Shown one piece after another: positions 14,430 through 23,043 of a stretch of DNA of 23,530 nucleotides (positions are counted from its first letter, which is position 1; every line of letters begins with the position of its first letter). The DNA lies in the NCBI GenBank assembly GCA_049609625.1, contig JBMYYR010000030.1:1-23530 (forward strand), in the 5' to 3' direction. A model generated the notes under the pieces. That model saw only the letters and a list, made by a program, of their open reading frames with translations, ran no database searches and was not told where the DNA came from. The position numbers were made by a program, and so were the translations under genes. The DNA comes from JBMYYR01 sp049609625. GTDB lineage: Bacteria > Bacteroidota > Bacteroidia > Flavobacteriales > CAJXXR01.

Positions 14430-17400
14430 ATGTTTTCATCATTCAAGCCTTACTTATTTTTTGTTTTTTGCCTCGCGCTCTCTTCTATTTATGCGCAAGA
14501 TTATAAGTTTTCAAACGACTGGAATACAGCCATTAAAACTGTAGATAAATCAGGTAGAACTGCTTTTGTTTTACCTGGCACAACTTCAATACATGGCGTT
14601 CCTCATGCGCTTCACTTTTTTGATCTTGAAGCTCATCAATCGGCGAAGCAGCCCAAGCTCGAAATTTTAAATTATTCTCCAGTTTTGGTTGATGATTCTA
14701 AGGTGTACTCAGCAAATGAGCTCAAGATTGAGACAGAGACGGTTTACAAAAAAGGAAAAGCACAACTTCAAATCACATTTCCTTTGATTGTTAAAGGGAA
14801 AAAGATTGAAACATATAAACTAAGTTATACCTTATATAGTAGAGCCAAAAAAACTGCTGTTTTCGATTATAATCCGCCAACCTATTCTCCATTAAAAGAA
14901 GGTGATTGGTATAAAATTAAAACCATAGAGCAAGGCGTTTATAAACTGACGGCAAACAAACTTCAAGAGTTGGGGCTTGATATGACTAACATTCAATCTG
15001 ATAAAATCCGATTGTTTGGACAAAACAAGGGCATGCTTTCGGAAGCTAACGCAGATGAACGCCCTTTAGGTTTGATGGAAAACGCCATAAGCGTCGTTGA
15101 TGGTGGCGATGGCGTTTTTTCTGGTTCGGATTATATTCTTTTTTATAGTGGCGGTGCTCATCGTTGGGATTTTGACCAAAGCAGCAAGACGTTTTCTCAC
15201 CAAACACATTTATATGCCGATGAAGCATATTATTTTCTCAATTTTAATGACAAGGCCGGAAAACGCATTAATCTAGAGCCAAATGCTAATGCGACAAATC
15301 CTCAGCAAGTCAACCATTTTGATGCGCTTTGGTTTCATGAGCTTGAAGCTGTAAACGTTAAAAACACTGGAAAAAAATGGTTTGGCGAACGCTTTGAATT
15401 TATCAAGACTTATAACTTTCAAATCCCAGACCTCAATCGAGTGCAGTCCGATTCGGTTTACATCAAACTCAGTGGCGTAGCAAGATCGCAATCCAACAGT
15501 CAGATGCGCGTAAAGCAAGGAAATGATATTTTGCTGTCGATGGGTATTGCGGCAACAGGAAATGCAAGTAATGAAGTTAATGGAACTGTAAAGGCTACAA
15601 AACAGGTGGTTTCGGGTTCAAATCTAAATTTTGATGTTGTTTTTGATGATAATAATGTGTCGGGAGCTTTTGCCTATTTAGATTATTTGGAAGTCAATTT
15701 CAGAGATCGATTAGAATTTTCGAATCATCAAAGTCATTTTAGAGATGTTCAATCTTATAAAAATGGCGGATTTGCCCAATTCAATTTCACAAGCTCATCA
15801 TCAGAACTAAACATTTGGGATGTTACCAATCATACCGACATCAAACAAATGTCGACAAGTAACACTAGTTTTGTTACGGCAGTAGATGAACTCAAAACTT
15901 TTGTAGCTTTCGCTCCAGATCAGGCATTGAGCATAAGCGAGCTCCAAGCCATCGACAACCAAAATCTACATGGCTTGAGCGAAACCGAATACCTCATTCT
16001 CTATCATCCCGATTTTCAGCACTCGGCAGAAGAGCTTGCCGTTTTTCATCAAACCACCTTCGGTACCGAAACCAAAGCCATAAATATAGAGCATATTTAC
16101 AACGAATTTTCTTCTGGGCGACAAGATATTTCTGCCATCAGAGACTTTATTAGAATGCTGTATAACAGATATATAGACTTAAATAAAGCCCCAAAGAACG
16201 TTTTGCTTTTTGGCGATGCATCGTTTGATTATAAAGACCGAATAGACAACAACACCAACTATGTGCCGACGTGGACATCTGAGTTTAGCTACAACATCAA
16301 AAACAGTGTCTCGACCGATGATTTCTTTGTGTTGATGGATGAAAACGAGGGTAGTAAGCTCCTCGGATTTACAGAATATACAGACCTAGGTATCGGTCGA
16401 TTTGTAGTCGCTACAACGGAAGAAGCTCAGGCAGCTGTTTCAAAATCTAAACACTACGTCAATCCAGAGCATAGAGGAGTTTGGCAAAGCAGATTATCTT
16501 TAGTTACAGATGATGTTGATGAGGGTTGGGAGCGCGGCCTTACCTTAAATGCCAACAAGATTATTTCCGAATTTGGAGAGCAATTTCCGGTTTTTAACCT
16601 CAATAAAATTTATGCCGATGCTCATACGCAGACCAATTCGTCGGGCGGGCAGCGCTACCCAACGGTGTCGTCTGCCATCGATCGGGCAGTTGAAGATGGC
16701 TCGCTCATTGTACATTATTATGGTCATGGTGGCGAAGTGGGCTGGGCAAGCGAACGTATTTTGTCTAACGAACAAATCAATAGTTGGCAAAATTTAGAAA
16801 ACATGCCAGTGTTTATTACCACAACGTGTGAATTTACACGTTATGATGATGCCAAGCGTATTTCGGCAGGAGAATACGTTCATCTCAATCCCAAAGGTGG
16901 CGGAATAGCTCTATACACGTCCACCAGAGAGCTCAATACCTCTGATGCAAAAAGCTTGTCGACTGAGTTTTATCGTCATTTTTATGAAGGACAAAGCAGT
17001 GGAAATCAAACCATGGGAGAGTTGATGTATAAAATAAAAACTAATTATGCCGACTCAAACAAGCGGCGTTTTATTTTGATTGGCGACCCGAATTTGAGAT
17101 TCAATTTACCGCAACACAAGGTTCAAATTGATAAAATTAATGGTCTGGACGCCACTTTGGCTCAAGATCCGATTGAAGCGTTGAGTTTGATGAAAATTGA
17201 AGGTTCGGTGATACATGCCAATGGAAATTTCTTTTCTAGTTTCAATGGCATTGCCGATGTTAGCGTTTATGACAAAAGGACGATGACCGAAACGCTGAAT
17301 AATGATCAGGTTCTTGATTTTCAGGGAAATGTAATTCCTTCGATTGCATTCGAGATTCAAAAAAATAAGATTTTCAAAGGAAAAGTAGAAGTCGTCGACG

Positions 17401-18224
17401 GCCTTTTTGAAGTCGAATTTATGGTACCGAAAGACATTAATTTAGAAGTTGATACGGGAAAAATTTCCATTTTTGCTACAACCTATTCTGGCGATGAGGC
17501 CTGGGGAGCAAATACAGGTATTCAGGTTGGTGGACTCAATCAGAACGCTGCCGAAGACAACAAAGGACCAGATATTCAACTTTTTATGAACGATTCGAGC
17601 TTTGTGTTTGGGGGTGTTACTGGGCATTCGCCTGATATTTTTGCGGTTTTGTCTGACGAAAACGGAATAAATGCCGTCGGTACAGGCCTTGGGCACGACA
17701 TTACAGCTGTTGTTGATGCCGCTTCTGCAAATCCAATCATTCTCAACAATTTTTATCAAACCCACCCCAATACCTTCCAGTCCGGAGAAGTCCGCTACCC
17801 TTTGTCCGATTTGGACGAAGGCATGCATACGCTTACGCTAAAAGCTTGGGATAATTACAATAACTCTAATGCAAAAGAAATTGAATTTTTAGTAAGCACC
17901 GATGGTTCTATTGCTTTAAATGATTTGTTTAATTATCCAAACCCTTTTTCTGACCAAACTTATTTTTATTTTGGACACAACAAACAGGGTCAGGAATTAG
18001 CCATTCAGTTGGATATTTATACTCTAACAGGACTTTTGGTGCATTCTGTAAAAGAAACCATAAGCAATAGTCCGTCCAATGTCGACGGAGCTTTGGTTTG
18101 GGATGGTACAGATCACAACGGGAATAAACTGCCGAATGGTACTTACCTCTATAAACTGTCTGTAAATCAGCCCGAATCAGAAAAAAAAGAACATAAAGTA
18201 AACAAACTTGTAATAATTAAATAA
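14430..18224 (+). CDS. porU: Type IX secretion system sortase PorU (peptidase C25 family)
   Basis: This cell-surface cysteine protease removes C-terminal sorting domains from T9SS cargo and helps attach cargo to the surface. From the ATG at 14430 the product is 1264 aa. Residues 1-23 form a signal peptide ending SSIYAQ. A long beta-rich N-terminal region precedes a gingipain-like C25 domain (about 500-870). Its catalytic pair is visible as H766 in HYYGHGGEVGWA and C800 in ITTTCEFTRYDD, close to the spacing in gingipains. The last 85 or so residues (NYPNPFSDQTYFYF ... LPNGTYLYKL) are a FlgD-like/type A sorting domain, which PorU is known to retain. The frame opens at a TTG at 14400, but the ATG gives the clean signal peptide. 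The gene is divergent from porP/sprF-gldJ and is followed 43 bases later by porV. Confidence 0.95.
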   Translation: MFSSFKPYLFFVFCLALSSIYAQDYKFSNDWNTAIKTVDKSGRTAFVLPGTTSIHGVPHALHFFDLEAHQSAKQPKLEILNYSPVLVDDSKVYSANELKIETETVYKKGKAQLQITFPLIVKGKKIETYKLSYTLYSRAKKTAVFDYNPPTYSPLKEGDWYKIKTIEQGVYKLTANKLQELGLDMTNIQSDKIRLFGQNKGMLSEANADERPLGLMENAISVVDGGDGVFSGSDYILFYSGGAHRWDFDQSSKTFSHQTHLYADEAYYFLNFNDKAGKRINLEPNANATNPQQVNHFDALWFHELEAVNVKNTGKKWFGERFEFIKTYNFQIPDLNRVQSDSVYIKLSGVARSQSNSQMRVKQGNDILLSMGIAATGNASNEVNGTVKATKQVVSGSNLNFDVVFDDNNVSGAFAYLDYLEVNFRDRLEFSNHQSHFRDVQSYKNGGFAQFNFTSSSSELNIWDVTNHTDIKQMSTSNTSFVTAVDELKTFVAFAPDQALSISELQAIDNQNLHGLSETEYLILYHPDFQHSAEELAVFHQTTFGTETKAINIEHIYNEFSSGRQDISAIRDFIRMLYNRYIDLNKAPKNVLLFGDASFDYKDRIDNNTNYVPTWTSEFSYNIKNSVSTDDFFVLMDENEGSKLLGFTEYTDLGIGRFVVATTEEAQAAVSKSKHYVNPEHRGVWQSRLSLVTDDVDEGWERGLTLNANKIISEFGEQFPVFNLNKIYADAHTQTNSSGGQRYPTVSSAIDRAVEDGSLIVHYYGHGGEVGWASERILSNEQINSWQNLENMPVFITTTCEFTRYDDAKRISAGEYVHLNPKGGGIALYTSTRELNTSDAKSLSTEFYRHFYEGQSSGNQTMGELMYKIKTNYADSNKRRFILIGDPNLRFNLPQHKVQIDKINGLDATLAQDPIEALSLMKIEGSVIHANGNFFSSFNGIADVSVYDKRTMTETLNNDQVLDFQGNVIPSIAFEIQKNKIFKGKVEVVDGLFEVEFMVPKDINLEVDTGKISIFATTYSGDEAWGANTGIQVGGLNQNAAEDNKGPDIQLFMNDSSFVFGGVTGHSPDIFAVLSDENGINAVGTGLGHDITAVVDAASANPIILNNFYQTHPNTFQSGEVRYPLSDLDEGMHTLTLKAWDNYNNSNAKEIEFLVSTDGSIALNDLFNYPNPFSDQTYFYFGHNKQGQELAIQLDIYTLTGLLVHSVKETISNSPSNVDGALVWDGTDHNGNKLPNGTYLYKLSVNQPESEKKEHKVNKLVIIK

Positions 18225-18249
18225 AAACGGCGTTTTGGAATAGAAACCG

Positions 18250-18257
18250 TATATTTG
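18250..18257 (+). promoter_or_regulatory. -7 element upstream of porV
   Basis: TATATTTG matches TAnnTTTG exactly. Transcription would start near 18263, only about 5 nt before the first possible porV ATG and about 20 nt before the third. This supports the later start. No well-spaced -33 box was seen, so porV may also be read through from porU. Confidence 0.4.
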
Positions 18258-18267
18258 CCGATTAGAA

Positions 18268-19473
18268 ATGCAGAACACTATGATGAAAAAGACACTTTTA
18301 GGCCTATTGATTGCCTCAAGTTTATATGCAAACACAGCTTTTGGACAAGACCAAAAGAATAATGTTGTAACTACAGCCGTACCATTCTTATTAATTTCTC
18401 CAGATGCTCGCGCGGGTGGAATGGGAGATCAAGGCGTAGCAACCTTGCCAGATGAAAATAGCATCTCCTGGAATTTAGCCAAATTAGCTCATTTAGAACA
18501 AACATCAGGCGTAAGTGTATCGTACTCGCCATGGCTACAAGAATTGGTTGGAGACATCAGCTTGTCCAACGTTTCGATGTTTCATAAACTAAACAAAACG
18601 AGTGCGCTTGCTATGAATATCCGTTACTTTTCCTTAGGAGATGTAACGTTTAGAAACAGTGCCGAAGATGCAGGTTATACTTTTGGGCCAAACGAATTTG
18701 CTATTTCTGGAGGATATTCTAGAAAATTAACTCGCTCACTTTCAGCAGGTTTAACCTTCAAGTATATTCATTCTCAATTATCTGACAATGCACAATCGCT
18801 TACCGAAGATACAAAAAACGGGAGCACAGTAGCTGCCGATGTTTCTGTGTTTTACGAAGGTAAAACCTTTGACTTTTCTGGAAAAGATGCCTACATGACC
18901 TATGGTTTATCGATTAATAATGTTGGTGGTAAAATAAAATACTCAGAAAGTGGCGACGAAGAATTTTTGCCAGCCAATATGCGTCTTGGATCAGGACTTC
19001 ATGTTACGATAGACGACTATAACTCGGTAAGTTTTACCGCTGAATTGTCTAAACTTTTGGTACCAACACCACCAGAACGCGTAGGAGGTGCCGAATCTGA
19101 AATTATTTCAGGAAAAGACCCTAATGTAGGTGTCGTTGGAGGAATTTTTCAATCCTTTACCGATTCTCCCGACGGAGAAACCGAACTACAAGAAGTGATG
19201 TGGAGTTTTGGAGCTGAATATTGGTACAACAAACAATTTGCTTTTAGAGGTGGATTTTTTCATGAAAATCAATACAAAGGTGAACGCCAATATGCTACTT
19301 TAGGCCTTGGTCTAAAATTAGAAAAAGCGTCTATTGATGCTTCATACCTTATTCCAACAAAATCAGGAAGTTTCAATCCCTTGAAAAACACTTTGCGTTT
19401 TTCTCTAAATGTCAATCTTGATGCTTTAATTTCTCCAGCTCCAGCTGAGAAAAAAGCTGAAGAAACGGAATAA
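18268..19473 (+). CDS. porV: Type IX secretion system outer-membrane protein PorV (LptO)
   Basis: This is an outer-membrane beta-barrel of the FadL-like fold that binds T9SS cargo through its C-terminal domain and delivers it to the PorU sortase. It is 401 aa from the first ATG. ATGs at 18280 and 18283 give shorter forms, and MKKTLLGLLIASSLYANTAF from 18283 is the most standard signal peptide, cleaved before QDQKNN. The diagnostic block VPFLLISPDARAGGMGDQG (about 39-57) is followed by DENSISWN. Alternating beta strands run to a terminal strand TLRFSLNVNLDAL. The final residues are a short charged A/E/K tail. The gene lies 43 bases after porU and 35 bases before ispF on the same strand. The porU-porV pairing matches the partnership known for these proteins. 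Confidence 0.94.
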   Translation: MQNTMMKKTLLGLLIASSLYANTAFGQDQKNNVVTTAVPFLLISPDARAGGMGDQGVATLPDENSISWNLAKLAHLEQTSGVSVSYSPWLQELVGDISLSNVSMFHKLNKTSALAMNIRYFSLGDVTFRNSAEDAGYTFGPNEFAISGGYSRKLTRSLSAGLTFKYIHSQLSDNAQSLTEDTKNGSTVAADVSVFYEGKTFDFSGKDAYMTYGLSINNVGGKIKYSESGDEEFLPANMRLGSGLHVTIDDYNSVSFTAELSKLLVPTPPERVGGAESEIISGKDPNVGVVGGIFQSFTDSPDGETELQEVMWSFGAEYWYNKQFAFRGGFFHENQYKGERQYATLGLGLKLEKASIDASYLIPTKSGSFNPLKNTLRFSLNVNLDALISPAPAEKKAEETE

Positions 19474-19508
19474 TGACTGGCTTTACAGCGAATTTAGCTT
19501 AAAAAATC

Positions 19509-19988
19509 ATGCAAACGATACGAACCGGATTTGGATTTGATGTTCATAAACTAGAAACTGGCGAAGACTTTTGGCTTGGCGGTTTGTTGATTCCTCATCA
19601 CAAAGGTGCCGTTGGGCATTCTGATGCCGATGTATTGATACATGCTATTTGTGATGCACTTTTGGGCGCTGTAGCTTTGGGAGATATTGGTTCTCATTTT
19701 CCCGATACCGATCCAAAATACAAAGGTATCGATAGTAAAATCTTACTCAAAGAAGTGGTTGAACTCATTCAAAACAAAGGTTACAACATCTCGAACATCG
19801 ATTCCACTATTGCTTTGCAAAGCCCTAAACTAAGAACCTACATCGACGATATTCGAGGGTGTTTGGCAAATATTTTAGGTTTAGATATTGATGCTGTCAG
19901 CGTTAAAGCTACCACCACCGAGCGTTTAGGCTTCGAAGGTAGAGAAGAGGGAGTTTCGGCCTATTGTTCGGTTTTGGTTTATAGATAA
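19509..19988 (+). CDS. ispF: 2-C-methyl-D-erythritol 2,4-cyclodiphosphate synthase
   Basis: This is the MEP-pathway isoprenoid enzyme that cyclises CDP-methylerythritol 2-phosphate with release of CMP. The 159-aa product has full family length. The metal ligands are visible as D11 and H13 in GFGFDVHKL and H45 in GHSDADVLIHAICDALLGA. GDIGSHFPDTDPKYKG (58-73) and ATTTERLGFEGREEG near the C-terminus complete the signature. It lies 35 bases after porV with no terminator between them, so it is likely cotranscribed with porV. It ends 15 bases from the convergent S4-domain gene. Its presence indicates the organism uses the MEP rather than the mevalonate route. No irregularity was seen. Confidence 0.96.
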   Translation: MQTIRTGFGFDVHKLETGEDFWLGGLLIPHHKGAVGHSDADVLIHAICDALLGAVALGDIGSHFPDTDPKYKGIDSKILLKEVVELIQNKGYNISNIDSTIALQSPKLRTYIDDIRGCLANILGLDIDAVSVKATTTERLGFEGREEGVSAYCSVLVYR

Positions 19989-20003
19989 GATAATCTTGCT
20001 TTC

Positions 20004-20417
20004 TCAATCAAAATAATCCTCAAAGTCGATATCAAAATCTTTGAAATCCTCTAAATCTCGGCGATCTCTTTTTGTAGGTCTTCCCAGTCCTTTTTCTCGA
20101 AATTCGCCTCGATGTCTGATGGCGTATTGAGCTTTAAATTTATTGAGCTCTTTCTCCGAAGTTAAATCTTGATAACAAGTGATCGCAACAGGATAGCCCA
20201 CCCGATTTTCGATGACTTTCAAGACTTTAAATTCATAAAAAATCCCATTTTTCTGCAACACAATATGATCATTGAGTTGTACGCTGGAAGAGGCTTTGGT
20301 TGATCGTTTATTTATTTTGACCTTACCACTTTGGCAAGCTTTTGAAGCTAAAGTTCTGGTTTTGAACAAACGCACGCTCCAAAGCCACTTATCTAATCTT
20401 GCTTTTTCTTTTTCCAT
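20004..20417 (-). CDS. S4-domain RNA-binding protein, Hsp15 (HslR)-like
   Basis: A 137-aa protein with an N-terminal S4 RNA-binding domain (about residues 6-70): RLDKWLWSVRLFKTRTLASKAC, then GKVKINKRSTKASSSVQLND. The C-terminal GRPTKRDRRDLEDF motif is characteristic of Hsp15-like proteins. In E. coli Hsp15 binds stalled 50S subunits carrying nascent chains; the same role here is inferred from the family. The protein ends with an acidic-aromatic tail (DFDIDFEDYFD). Its ATG at 20417 lies inside the end of uvrC, giving a 25-base overlap, so translation is probably coupled to uvrC. No separate promoter was seen. Confidence 0.9.
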   Translation of the reverse strand: MEKEKARLDKWLWSVRLFKTRTLASKACQSGKVKINKRSTKASSSVQLNDHIVLQKNGIFYEFKVLKVIENRVGYPVAITCYQDLTSEKELNKFKAQYAIRHRGEFREKGLGRPTKRDRRDLEDFKDFDIDFEDYFD

Positions 20418-22198
20418 GCTTCAATTAATGAGGTTCTATGAACGCCTATGCAGGCTTCGAGTTCTGTTTTTGTTGCTGCCCTAACACCTTTTACCGAACC
20501 AAAGGTATTGAACAGTAAATCGATACTTTTTTGTCCCAAACCCTTAATATCATGCAGTTCACTTTTTAAAGCCGAATTTATTCGACGTTTTCGGTGATGA
20601 GTTATCCCAAATCGATGGGCTTCATCGCGCATTTGCTGAATAATTTTTAATGTTTCGGAACGCTTATCGAGATATAAAGGGTGTGGGTCGTTCGGAAAAA
20701 AGAGTTCTTCGAGGCGTTTGGCAATACCTAAAATGGCAATTTTTTTCTCTAAACCTAAGCTTTTTAAAGCCGCCATACCTGCGCTGAGCTGTCCTTTTCC
20801 GCCATCCACAACAATCAATTGTGGCAAGCTTTGCTTTTCTTCCACCAAACGTTTGTAGCGCCGAGTGATAACCTCAGTCATACTCGCAAAATCATCGGGG
20901 CCTTCCACGGTTTTGATTAAAAAATGTCGGTAATCTTTTTTTGAGGCCTTGGCATTTTTGAAAACCACACAAGCCGAAACCGCTTCTGCACCTTGAAAGT
21001 TTGAATTATCAAAACACTCAATATGTTTGGGTAATTCCGAAAGCCGTAAATCTTTTTTTATTTGTTCTAAAATCCGATTCTGATGCCGTTCTGGATCCGT
21101 ATTTTGAATGTGTTTCCACTTTTCGGCTCGATAATATTTAGCGTTTTTTTCTGATAAATCAATCAATAATTTTTTATCGCCTTGTTTCGGATTAACAATC
21201 TGAATATCAATGCCTTCAATATCTACCAAAACGTTTGTCAACATGGTTTTGGATTGAGAAGAAAAACGCTCTCTAAGGCGTACAATCATACTTTTTAGTA
21301 GGTTTTCGTTGCTTTCTTCCAACACTTTTTTGACTTCCGTGGTGTAGGCCTGCACTATAGAGCCGTTCATGATTTTGAGAAAGTTGAAAAAAGCCGATTT
21401 TTCATCAGAAATAACCGTCAACACATCAATATTATGAATCTGTGCCGAGACCACAGTCGACTTTCGGGCATAGTGTTGTAGGCTGTCATATTTGCTTTTC
21501 CAAATCTGGGCTTCCTCAAATTTTAGCTCAGCTGCCGCTGCTTTCATTTCCTGTTCGAGACGCTCTAAAACCTCTTTGGTATTGCCTTTCAAAATAGATC
21601 TAACGCGTTGAATATCTTCAAGATAATGCTGTTCGGACTGATGGTCTTCGCATGGCCCAAGACAGTTTTTTATATGGTATTCCAAACAGACGTTATATTT
21701 CTTTTGTTCGATGTGCTTTCTGCTCAAATTGAGTTTGCAACTACGAAGTGGAAAAAGATCTCGGAGCAACTCCAACAAAATTTTAACCATATAAAGACTG
21801 GTGTAGGGCCCAAAATATTCCGAGCCGTCTTTGATGACGTTTCGAGTGCTGAACACACGCGGGAAGGCTTCTTTTTTGATACAAATCCATGGGTACGATT
21901 TATCGTCTTTGAGAAGGATATTGTATTTGGGTTTATGCTTTTTGATAAAAGAATTTTCGAGTAAAAGTGCGTCGGCTTCCGTGTCGACGACTACCACATC
22001 AAAGGATTCAATTTTGCTGACCAACACACGAGTTTTTCCCATATCGTGTTTGGTTCGGAAGTAGGAAAGTAATCGATTTCTCAACTTTTTTGCCTTTCCG
22101 ACATAAATTACCCGATCTGTTTTGTCCTTAAACAAATAAATCCCAGGCACTTGCTCTGTGAGTTTGATTTGTTGTTTAAGGCGTTCTATTCGGTCCAT
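20393..22198 (-). CDS. uvrC: Excinuclease ABC subunit C
   Basis: This nuclease of UvrABC nucleotide excision repair cuts on both sides of a DNA lesion. The 601-aa product has all expected parts. A GIY-YIG nuclease domain (about 15-93) has GIYLF and VIYVGKAKKLRNRL. Cysteines C154, C171, C179 and C183 match the cluster known to bind [4Fe-4S] in E. coli UvrC. A UVR motif (about 207-241) would contact UvrB. The RNase H-like 5' nuclease domain has D397 in FDNSN and D465 in VVDGGKGQ. A C-terminal helix-hairpin-helix (HDIKGLGQKSIDLLFNTFG) completes it. The ATG at 22198 is the natural start and a TAnnTTTG element lies about 27 bases upstream (22225-22232). The gene overlaps the downstream S4-domain gene by 25 bases. 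Confidence 0.97.
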   Translation of the reverse strand: MDRIERLKQQIKLTEQVPGIYLFKDKTDRVIYVGKAKKLRNRLLSYFRTKHDMGKTRVLVSKIESFDVVVVDTEADALLLENSFIKKHKPKYNILLKDDKSYPWICIKKEAFPRVFSTRNVIKDGSEYFGPYTSLYMVKILLELLRDLFPLRSCKLNLSRKHIEQKKYNVCLEYHIKNCLGPCEDHQSEQHYLEDIQRVRSILKGNTKEVLERLEQEMKAAAAELKFEEAQIWKSKYDSLQHYARKSTVVSAQIHNIDVLTVISDEKSAFFNFLKIMNGSIVQAYTTEVKKVLEESNENLLKSMIVRLRERFSSQSKTMLTNVLVDIEGIDIQIVNPKQGDKKLLIDLSEKNAKYYRAEKWKHIQNTDPERHQNRILEQIKKDLRLSELPKHIECFDNSNFQGAEAVSACVVFKNAKASKKDYRHFLIKTVEGPDDFASMTEVITRRYKRLVEEKQSLPQLIVVDGGKGQLSAGMAALKSLGLEKKIAILGIAKRLEELFFPNDPHPLYLDKRSETLKIIQQMRDEAHRFGITHHRKRRINSALKSELHDIKGLGQKSIDLLFNTFGSVKGVRAATKTELEACIGVHRTSLIEAWKKKKQD

Positions 22199-22224
22199 AA
22201 TTTAGAAAACGGGTTTGAAGAGTT

Positions 22225-22232
22225 CAAAAATA
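22225..22232 (-). promoter_or_regulatory. -7 element for uvrC
   Basis: The minus strand reads TATTTTTG, an exact TAnnTTTG match, with a predicted leader of about 20 nt to the uvrC ATG. No good -33 TTG was seen. The upstream regulator gene has no terminator, so readthrough from it is also possible. Confidence 0.4.
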
Positions 22233-22303
22233 CGAATCGTTTTAGGATTGAAAGGGTTTTACTTTAATTTCTGAAAAAACTGTTCGGAATAGAGTAAGCG
22301 TTG

Positions 22304-22868
22304 TTACTGTATGAAACGAATGAGTACGGGATAAGCTGTCGTTGTTTTCCCATTTTTTAATTGAATAGCATAAAAAATTGGTAGGATTACATTAAAAAGA
22401 TAAAGCATAAAAAATACATACAAAAACACATTAGAGCCTGCTACGTGCAATAGTTTAAAGAGGACAGAGGTGCTTAATGTAACAAAAGTGCAAACAGTCC
22501 AAATAAGTTGAAAATTTAGAAGATTTATACCCATTTCTTTCAATCCAACGATTTGATTTTTTCTTGCTAATCCATAAAATCAAAGGAAAAATTAAGTTTC
22601 CAAGTGGAAAAACTAAACACGTCAATACGGAAAGATGTAAGCCGATAAGATAGCTTTTGTCTTCTTGTTTTTTGAAATCCATAAGATGTTCAACATCGAC
22701 ATGAAGTACTTCGCATATTAGGCTAAGTGTTTTTCCTCTAGGTTCACTTTCGTTATTTTCAATGCGCTGAATCGTCCTCAAATTTACCTTTGCCAAATCT
22801 GATAATTCCTCTTGAGAAAAACCTTTTGTTTTCCGAATCTCTTTAATTTTTTTTCCAATAGTATTCAT
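22304..22868 (-). pseudogene. XRE-family HTH regulator fused to a DUF4870-like membrane domain, split by a single-base frameshift
   Basis: From the ATG at 22868 the protein begins with an XRE helix-turn-helix (about residues 3-63: IGKKIKEIRKTKGFSQEELS, then LRTIQRIENNESEPRGKTL). A linker and a hydrophobic segment (LSVLTCLVFPLGNLIFPLILW) follow. At a run of six A residues (plus-strand T6 at 22557-22562) the frame goes wrong. It reads into unrelated sequence and stops at 22455, giving a 137-aa product. Omitting one A continues as KKNQIVGLKEMGINLLNFQ, two more transmembrane segments and a C-terminal YPVLIRFIQ, typical of DUF4870. The rejoined protein would be 187 aa. It could be a true pseudogene, a reversible homopolymer switch or a sequencing error. 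The 137-aa form (22455-22868) would still have an intact HTH and one membrane segment. Confidence 0.75.
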
Positions 22869-22893
22869 AGTTGAATTGAGTTTAAAGCTTGAG

Positions 22894-22901
22894 CAAAATT
22901 A
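22894..22901 (-). promoter_or_regulatory. -7 element for the HTH-DUF4870 gene
   Basis: The minus strand reads TAATTTTG, an exact TAnnTTTG match, with transcription expected near 22888 and a leader of about 20 nt. No -33 TTG at normal spacing was found. Confidence 0.4.
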
Positions 22902-22989
22902 ATGATGATTCTATTGATTTGATAGCGGTTTGCTTACGACAAGTTTACGGCATTTTGAGGATAGATAGGGATTCTAGCTCAAAAACCAA

Positions 22990-23023
22990 AAAAAAAGGAA
23001 ACCCAAACGGATTTCCTTTTTTT
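22990..23023 (-). terminator. Rho-independent terminator after the superoxide dismutase gene
   Basis: In the minus-strand transcript an 8-bp stem forms between GGAAAUCC and GGGUUUCC, with one G-U wobble and a 4-nt loop. A tracts precede it and a long U tract follows. On the plus strand the same bases would leave a mismatch or bulge, so the hairpin favours the minus-strand direction. It lies just past the sod stop codon. Confidence 0.85.
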
Positions 23024-23043
23024 GTTAAAAGCTAATTGACAGC

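Noticed and set aside
16545..16797. Opposed ORFs of about 80 aa on both strands within porU
   Set aside because: They lie over the conserved catalytic histidine segment of PorU and show no motifs of their own.
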